Source: Mycobacterium interjectum (GTDB lineage: Bacteria; Actinomycetota; Actinomycetes; Mycobacteriales; Mycobacteriaceae). Taken from it: a stretch of 64,000 nucleotides of DNA. Where the stretch lies: the NCBI GenBank assembly GCA_002102225.1, contig LQPB01000013.1, forward strand, positions 1 to 64,000, read 5' to 3'. Each line of letters begins with the position of its first letter. Position 1 is the stretch's first letter. The translations under genes were made by a program, and so were the position numbers. The notes under the pieces were generated by a model. It ran no database searches. It had not been told where the DNA came from and saw only the letters and a program-made list of their open reading frames with translations. This document shows, in pieces, positions 33,744-42,700 of this stretch.

Positions 33744-36700
33744 TCAACTCGGCTCTGGCCCCGCCGCCGGTTCCGGGCTCGGCTCCTCCGGCGCTGCAAC
33801 CGATTCCACCGCCGCCGTGTCCGGGTCGGACTCCGGCAGCTGACCGGCGAGGTACTCGGCGAGGCCTCCGATGGTCGGGTAGTCGAACACCGCGGTGGCG
33901 TTGATCGTGAACGCGCCGCCGAACTGGCTGTGCAGCCGGTTGCGGAGTTCGACCGCCATCAGCGAATCCGTACCGAGGTCCAGGAAGCGGCTGGTGGCGG
34001 CGGGTGGTTGCGCGAGCCGCAAGAAGCCCTGCACCTCGCGCTGCAGGAACTCGGTGATGAACACGGCGCGCTGCGCCACCGGTATCTCCTGCAGTTGCCG
34101 GAGCAGCTCGCTGTCACCCGCGGCCTCCGTGGTGGCGCTGGGCAGCACCAGGTCGAGAATCGGGGGACGAGAACTGCCGAGCACCTTCGCGGCGCGCTGC
34201 CAGTTGGCCTTGATGACCGTCGCCTGCGCGGCTCCGTTGGCGACCGCCTCGGCCAGCGCGCCGAGGGCGGCCGAAGGTTCCAGCGGAATGAGGCCTTGCG
34301 CACCGATATTGGCGCGCGCGGCCTCCGAGGACGCCATGCCCCCCTTGGCCCAGGGACCGAAGTTGACGCCGGTCGCCGGCAGGCCCCGCGCCTGTCGTTG
34401 GGAGACCAGCCCGTCGAGCAGCGCGTTGGCCGCCGAATAGTTGGCCTGCCCCGGCGAACCGAGCAGGCTGGACACCGAGGACGACACGATGAAGAAGTCC
34501 AGATCGTCGCCCTTGGTCAACCGGTCCAGGTAGCAGGCACCGAACGCTTTGGGCGCCAACGTCGTTCGGAAGCGCTCCAGGTTCTGCTGCGACAGCAGCG
34601 CGTCGTCGAGCACGCCCGCCAGATGCACCACGCCGGCGAGCGGCGGCAACTCGGTGCGGATCCGCTCCAGCAGCTTCTCGACCTGCGCCTCGTCGCCGAC
34701 ATCGGCGGCGAAGGTGTGGATGCGGCACCGGTAGCGCTCGGTGATGTCCTCGATTGCGCGTCGCGCGTCGGCATCTGGCGCCCGCCGGCTGGTCAACACG
34801 ATGTCGCCCGCGCCCAGCTGAGCCAGATACGACGCCGTGTGCAGGCCGATCGCGCCGAGCCCACCGGTGATCAGATAGCTCCGATCGCCGCGCGGCTGCA
34901 GCGGGTTCGGCATCCGCAGCACGATCTTCCCGATATGCCGCGCTTGCTGCATCCGGCGGAACGCCGTTTTCGCCTCGGTCAGCGGGTAGATCTCGGCGGG
35001 GAGCGGCACCCACTCGCCGTCGGCCAACCCGGCGGACACCTCACCCAGCAAGCCGCGGATGCGTTCGGGTTCTTGGAGGGTAACCGTGTCCAGCGCGACG
35101 ATCTCGTAGGCGATATCGGGACGGACCTCCGCCATCTGCTCGGGGGTCCAGATGTCGCGCTTCGCGATCTCGGCGAAACGCCCGTTCTGGGCGGTGGCCC
35201 GCACGGTCGCTTCGATGAAGCCCTCGTTAGTCAGGCTGTTGAGCACCACGTCGACCCCGGCGCCGTCGGTATCGGCGAGGATCTGGTCGGCGAAATCCGT
35301 TGTGCGCGAGTCGTAGACGTGCTCCACACCCAGCTTGCGCAGTGTCGCGCGCTTGTAGGTGCTCGCGGTGGCGAAGACGGTCGCGCCGTGCTGCTTGGCC
35401 ATCTGGATGGCGGCCAATCCGACGCCGCCGCTGGCGGCGTGGATGAGCACCCGGTCGCCGGGCTTCAGCTGGGCCCAGTCGAAGGCGAGCCGGGCCGTGA
35501 GCGCCGCGGCGGGAATGGTCGCCGCGTCCACGGCGCTCACGTTGGAGGGAATCGGCGCCAGCAGCTGGGCCGGCACGTTGAACCGGCTGGAAAACGCGCC
35601 CTGCATGAAGCCGTAGACGCGCTGGCCGACCTCGAGTCCGGTGACACCGCCGCCCAATTCGGTGACGACACCGGCGAAGTCGCCCCCGATCGGACCGGGA
35701 TCGCCCGGGTAGAGGCCCAGCACGTTGAGCACGTCGCGGAAGTTCAGCCCGGCGGCCTCCACCCGCACCTGCACGTAACCGTCGTCGGGTGGCGACACTT
35801 CCGTCTCGGTCAGGCGCAGGTTGTCGATCGCGCCGCGTTCGGTGGGCGCCAGCACGTAGTCGGTTGTCCGCGGTATCGCGAGATGACCGCTGCGCGACCA
35901 TTGCAACAGCCGGGGTGCCAGGAACTTCCCTTGGCGCACAGCGAGTTCCGGCTCGTCAAACGGTTCGCCGAGCAGGCCGGCCAGCGACTGCACGGCCTGC
36001 TCCGAGCCGTCGCAATCGATCATCCTGCAGCGCAGGGCCGGTTCCTCGTTGACGATGGTGCGACCGAGTCCCCACAGCGCCGCCTGCACCGGGTCGACGG
36101 CCTCGCCGGATTCGGTCGCCACGGCCCGTTCGGTGACGATCCACAACCCGCCCGGAAGTTTCACCGCCCCATCGGCCTGCAGGGTGTGCACGGCGCTGAG
36201 CAGGTGGGCGATTTCGGCCTCCACCCGCGCGACGGATTCGGCGCTCGACTCCCGCGCACCCGGCCCGGTGGCGCGCCAGACGATGCCCGAGAAGGGCATC
36301 CCGCGCTCGTGGGCCTGCGCCAGCAGCTGCCCCAGCGGCTCCGAGTCCGGGTTCCGGTCAAACGAGACACAACCCGGCACGTGGGCCGCCAGTTCCTCGA
36401 ATCCCGCAATCAGCCAGGTGCCCAACGCGTTTCCGGCGCCGGCGACGTCACCGCTCGGTGCCGGCGGCGGCACCTCGTGCCAGCCGAGGGCGTAGAGCAG
36501 CCGGGTGGCGTCGCCGCCGAGCCCGCGCAGTAACGCCTCGCGGGGCGCGCGTTTGACCGTGAACTCGCGAATCCCGCCCAGGCGGCGGCCATCCCGATCG
36601 AGGAAGTCGAGATCGAAGACCTGGGTTTCGCTGTCCAGGCCGCTGGTGTGCCACTTCGCGCGGCAGTAGAACCGCCGGGGCATCTTCTCGCGCAGCTCCA

Positions 36701-39700
36701 CCGCGCCGTAGCGCAGCGGCAAGAACAGATCGCTCACGCCCTGTTCGGCCGCGAGAAGCGCCGGGAAAGCCGGGAAGGCGACGCCGGTGCACAGGTCGAG
36801 CAGCACCGGATGCATCGGCTCGGTTCCGAGATGTTCGGCGAGTTCGTCGCCGACGGTGATGTCGCCGATCGCCTCACCCTCGCCGAGCCACAGCGACTTC
36901 AACGAACCGGACCAGTTGGGTCCCCACGCCAGCTCCATGTCGGCGAAGGTGTCGAAGAGCTCTTGCGGGCGCATGCGGTTCATCCGCTCGATGGCCGCGT
37001 CGACGGAATCCGTGGCCTCCCCCGGACCGGGCGCCGGCTCAGCCTCGACGCCGGTGTGCAGGGTGCCGTCGGCGTTCAGCGACCATTCGGCATCGCGGGC
37101 GCCGTACGGGCGGCTGTGCACCTGGAAGCTGAAGGCCCCGCCGTTCTGCAAGCCCTCCTCCAGCGGATGCAGCGTCAGCTGCACTTCGCGGGAGGCCTTC
37201 TCCGGCAGGATGATCGGCTCGTAGAAGAAGACGTCTTGCACCCGTCCCGGGGGCCCGACGGCGGCCAGTGCCATCGCGGCGTACGTCGCGCCCGGGACGA
37301 CGACGGTGCCGTAGATGACGTGATCGGAAAGCCACGGCTGCGACTTGACCGACAGCCGACTGGTGTAAACGCAGTCGCCCGAGGCGAGATCTTTTGCCCC
37401 ACCCAGGATTCCGGACACGGAGGCACCCTGGCCGTCCAAGCCGGGGACGCCGGACGTCTTGGGCCAGAAGCTGCGCCGCTGGAAAGGATAGGTGGGCAGT
37501 TCGAGCCTGCTGCGCGGTTGCCGGTGCAGCGCAGCGAAGTTCGGTCGATGACCGCTGACGTAGGCCCCGGCCAGCGCTTCGGCGATCTGGCGGCGGTCGG
37601 AGATGCCCTTGCGCAGGGAGACGATCGCCCGCGGCGCGGCCAGATGTTCGGGCCAGACCTGCACCGCGGCGCCCGTCAGAACCGGCTGCGGACCGATCTC
37701 CATCAACACCGAGCAGCCCAGCGCCGCCACGGTGCGCACGCTTTCGGCGAACTGCACCGGCTGGCGGGAATGCCGCCGCCAGTATTGCGCGTCGAGCGGG
37801 GTTTCCCCGGTCAGCACGGCGCCGGTGCGGTTGCACACCAGCGGCAACGTCGGCACCGCGAACTGCAGCTGCGCCGCGTACGACTCGAATTCACCGAGCA
37901 CCGGCTCCAGCAGCTCCGAGTGGAAGGCGTGGCTCGTTTCCAGCCACGTGCAACGGATCCCGTCGTTGCCGCCCAGAGCGACGATCTGTTCCAGATCCGC
38001 GCCGGGTCCCGACAGCACCGTATTGGGGCCGTTGTAGGCGGCGACCGACACTCGGGGGAACTCGTTGGCGATCTCCTCGACGTACTTGGCGTCGGCGAAC
38101 ACTGCGACCATCCGCCCACCCTCGGGCAGACTGCCGAACAGCCGCCCGCGCTCGGCGATGAGCCGCGCCCCGTCCTCGAGGCTGAACACTCCGGCCACGC
38201 ACGCCGCCGCGTACTGGCCCACGCTGTGCCCCAGCACCACGTCCGGCTCGACGCCCCAGGACTGCCAGAGGCGGGCCAGGCCCATCTCGATGGCGAAGAG
38301 GGCGGGCTGTGCAAATGAGGTGTGCCGCACTGCTTCCGCGGTTTCCCGGTCGGTCGCGAACAGCACCTCCAGCAACGGCCGCGGCAGGATCGGATCCACC
38401 GCTTCCGCGCAGCGCGTCATGATGTCCGCGAAAACCGGCTCGGCGTCGAACAACTCGCGAGCCATGGCCGGGTACTGGCTGCCCTGACCGGTGAACAACC
38501 AGGCCGTCGTCGGCCGGTCCGCGCACTCACCGCGCACCACCCCCGGTCGTAACCGGTTCTCGGCCAACTCGGCCAGCAGCTCGCGGGCGCCCTGAACCGA
38601 ATCCACGACCAGCGCGGCCCGGTGTTCGAACTGCGAACGCCCCACCCCGGCCGTGTAGCACACATCGGCGATGTCGACCTTGGGGTGGGCGTTCAACCAC
38701 TCCTCGTATCGGTGCGCCAACGCCACCAGTGCCTCCGGTGACCGCGCGGACAGCGGCAGCAGGCCGACCGTTTCCTCTTGAGCGTCCGACTCCGAGGCCA
38801 CGTCGACGTCGGAACGGACGTCGCCCGTGGAGTATTCGTCGGGCGTCGCCGGTTGCGCCGGCGCCTCCTCGATCAGCACGTGCGCGTTCGTGCCGGTGAA
38901 CCCGAACGAACTGATGCCGGCGCGTCGGGGTTTGCCGTTGGCCTGCCACGGAGTCGACTTGTCCACCACGCGCACGGGCAGCGAATCCCACGGGATGTGC
39001 GGTGAGGGCTTCTCGAAGTGCAGGCTCTGCGGCAGCATTTCGTGCTGCAGAGACAACACGACCTTGATCAGGCCGGCGACCCCCGATGCCGACTCGAGGT
39101 GGCCGATGTTGGTCTTCACCGATCCCATCAGCAACGGCCGGTCCGCGTCGCGGGCGGCACCGTAAACGGCCGCGGCCGCCTGCACCTCGATCGGGTCGCC
39201 CAGGGGGGTGCCCGTACCGTGCGCCTCCAGGTAGTCGACGTCCCCGCCGACCAGACCGGCGCGGGCCAGCGCCGCGGCGATAAGCCGTTGCTGCGCACCG
39301 CCATTGGGCACCGTCAAACCGCTCGAGGCACCGTCCTGGTTGACCGCGGTGCTCGGGATGACCGCACAAACCCGGTCGCCGTCGCGCACCGCATCGCTGA
39401 GCCGCTTGAGCACCAGAATCCCGCAGCCCTCACTGCGCACATAGCCGTCGGCGGAGGCGTCGAAGGTCTTGCACCGCCCGACGGGCGAAAGCATCCGGGC
39501 GCGGGAGGCGGCGATGATGGTCACCGGACTGAGCAAGACGTTCACACCCCCGGCCAGCGCCAGATCGCAGTCACCGGAATGCAATGCCTGGCAGGCCTGG
39601 TGGACGGCCACCAGCGAGGAGCTGCACGCGGTATCGACCGCGACCGCCGGGCCTTCCAGCCCGAGCGCGAAGGCAACTCGACCCGAGATGGCATTGAGCG

Positions 39701-42700
39701 CGTTGCCGGTGATGAACTGGGGCTCGAGCTTGTCGACCGAGTCCGCGGACAGCAGATGCGAATACTCGTTGGCGCCCACCCCCACGAAGATGCCGGTGCG
39801 GCTGCCGCGCAAGCCGGACGGCGCGTAGCCGGCCCTTTCGAGGCCCTCCCACGCGGTTTCCAGCATCAGCCGCTGCTGGGGATCGATCCAGATCGCCTCG
39901 CGCGGGGAAATGCCGAAGAACTCCGGGTCGAACCCGTCGACCTCGTCCAGGAATCCGCCGAAGCGGCTGTAGATCTTGCCCGGCGCCTCGGGATCCGGGT
40001 CGTAGAACTCGTCGATGTCGAATCGATCCTCGGGCACCTCCGATATCGCATCGACACCGCCGGACAAGACCTCCCAGAATGCTTCGGGGTTGGGCGCGCC
40101 CGGAAAGTGGCACGCCACCGCGATGATCGCGATCGGCTCGTCGGTCCGCGTGGTGACCGCCGAGGCGAGCTGCGGCCCCGACCGCGCCGACGCCTGCTCG
40201 CTGAGACCGAGCACCTCACCCAGCAGGTAATCGGCCACGTCGGACAGCCGCGGGTGGTCCATCGCCAGGGTGGCGGGCACCTCCTTGCCCACCGCCTGCT
40301 CGATGCGGCGCCGCAATTCGACGGCCATCAGCGAATCCATGCCCAGATCGAAGAATCCGGCGTCCTCGCGGATTTCCGCGGCGTCGACGCGGGTCACCTC
40401 CGCCACCGCGTTCCGCAGGTGATCCGTGAGGAGTTTCTTGCGCTGCTGCACCGGGGCGTTGGTGAGCTGCTCGACCAGCTGGGTCTTCCCGGACCGCCCG
40501 AACAACCCGGCCGCGGGCGCTGATTCGGGCAGCTCGCGCTCCAACTCCGCCAGGAACGCTCGCCGTCCGGCTTGCTGGTACAGCGGCAGGAAGCGGTCCC
40601 AGCCGATCCGGGCCACCACCCCTTGGGTTGCCGAAGCCGCCATGAGGTCGGCCAGCCCCGCCAGCGCATCGGCCGGCGGCAACGTCCGGACCCCGCGCTG
40701 ATCCAGTCGGGCGCGCGCCTGTTCGTCGGCCATGCCCGCCGACCAAGGACCGAAATTGACGCTGATCCCGGGCACCCCCTGCTCGCGCAGCCGCCAGGCC
40801 AGGCCGTCGAGGAAGGCGTTGGCCGCGGCGTAGGCGGTCTGCCCGAACCCGCCCCAGACCGAGGCGATCGAGGAGGTGCTCACGAAGAAGTCCAGCCGCA
40901 GATCAGCCGCGGCTTCGCTCAAATGCCAAGCGCCCCAGACCTTCCCGGCGAAAACGCGATCCACTTCGGCATCGTCCAGGGTGCGCAGCGGGGTGGTTCC
41001 GATCTCGCCCGCGGCATGGACGATGCCCCGCACCGGCGGCAGTTCGGCGTGCACGGTGGCCAACAGGCGCTCGACCTCATGCATGTCGCCGACATCGGCG
41101 GCCACGACCCGCACGTCGCAGCCGTGCTGTTCGCGGATGGCGGCGATGCGCGCCTGCGCGGCGTCGCCGGGCGCGCGCCGCCCGGTCAGCACCAGATGCC
41201 GGGCGCCGTGGGCGGCCAGGTAGCCGGCGATTTCCAGGCCGATCGACCCCAGCCCCCCGGTCACCAGATACGTTGCGTCGTCGTGCAGCGCCGGCGGTGT
41301 GGCGACGGGTGGCCCCACCCGCCGGACCAGCCGGGGCACATAGACCGCGTCGTCGCGCACCGCCAGTTGGTCTTCGGCGGGGCCCGAGCCGCGCGGCGCC
41401 GCCACGATCTGCTCGATCACCCGCGACCATTCGTTGACGTCGCTTGCCCGCCCTCCCGGCAAGTCCGCCAGCCCGCCCCACACGTGCGGATGCTCCAGCG
41501 AGGCGGCGCGGCCAAATCCCCAGAGGCAGGCCTGATCCGGCGACACCGCGTCGGCGTCGGTGACGTGTTGCGCGCCGCGGGTCACCACCCAGATGGGTAT
41601 GCGCAGTTCGGCGGCGACCGCCGCGCGGAAGAGTCGCCGCGTTCCGCCGACCACCCGGTGCTGCGTGCGCAGCAGCGACCGCATTGACGGTGCGGTGTCG
41701 GATTCGAGGGCCGCGACGTGCAGGATGCGCAGCGCGCCTTCATCGGCCGCCGCTTCGCGCAGCGCGGCCTCGAGCCGTTCCTCGTCCGCGTCGGATACCG
41801 GCAGCCCCAGGATCCGGTGCTGATGGCCCTGCGCGGTGAGCGCGTCGATCAATGGCGCGACCGCATCGGCGTCGTCGCCGATGAGCAGCCAGGTGGCCGC
41901 CGCGTCCGGCGCCTCGGCAACCGGCCCAATGGATTTCTCCCAGCGAATCTCGTAGCGCGCGTCCGCGATCGACTGGGTCTTGCGCTGCTGGTTGTGTTGC
42001 GCGGCAAGCTTTGTCAGCACGCTCATGGTCTGCTGATTGCCGCTCGCCCCGTCGACCAGCGCGGCGAGTTCCTCGATCCGGCCTTCCTCGAGGAGCTGGA
42101 CGGCGTGGGTGCTCACGACGATGTTCTGTTGTTGGTTGGGGCGTTCCCGATTGTCGCGATACCAGTACTCGCGGTGCTGGAACGGATAGGTCGGCAGGTC
42201 GAGCTTGCGCGCCGGCCCCGAGACGGCGCCGAAGTCGGGCAGGTGGCCCAGGACGTACGCGTCGGCGAGGGCCTCGGTGATCTGGCGGCGGTCGGCCGTG
42301 TTCCGGCGCAATGACGCGATCGCCCGCGGTGCGGCGACCGTGTCGGGCCATGCCCGCAGCGCCGCGGCGGTCAGCACCGGTTGCGGGCCGATCTCCAGCA
42401 ACACTTTGCAACCCAGATCGGCCAGGGTGCGCACGCTCTTGGCGAATTCCACCGGTTGGCGCGCGTGGCGACGCCAATAGGCGCCATCGAGTTTCACGCT
42501 CCTGCCGAGCGCGGCACCGGTGCGGTTGCACACCAGCATCCGTTGTGGCGAACCGAACTCGAAGCGGTTCGCGTACGCCTCGAAGTCGTCGAGAATTGGG
42601 TCCAGCAGCGCCGAGTGGAACGCGTGGCTGGTGTCCAGCCAATCGCAGCGCACACCGTCGGCCGTCAACCCGGCCACCGCCCGCTCCAGCTCCTGCGCGG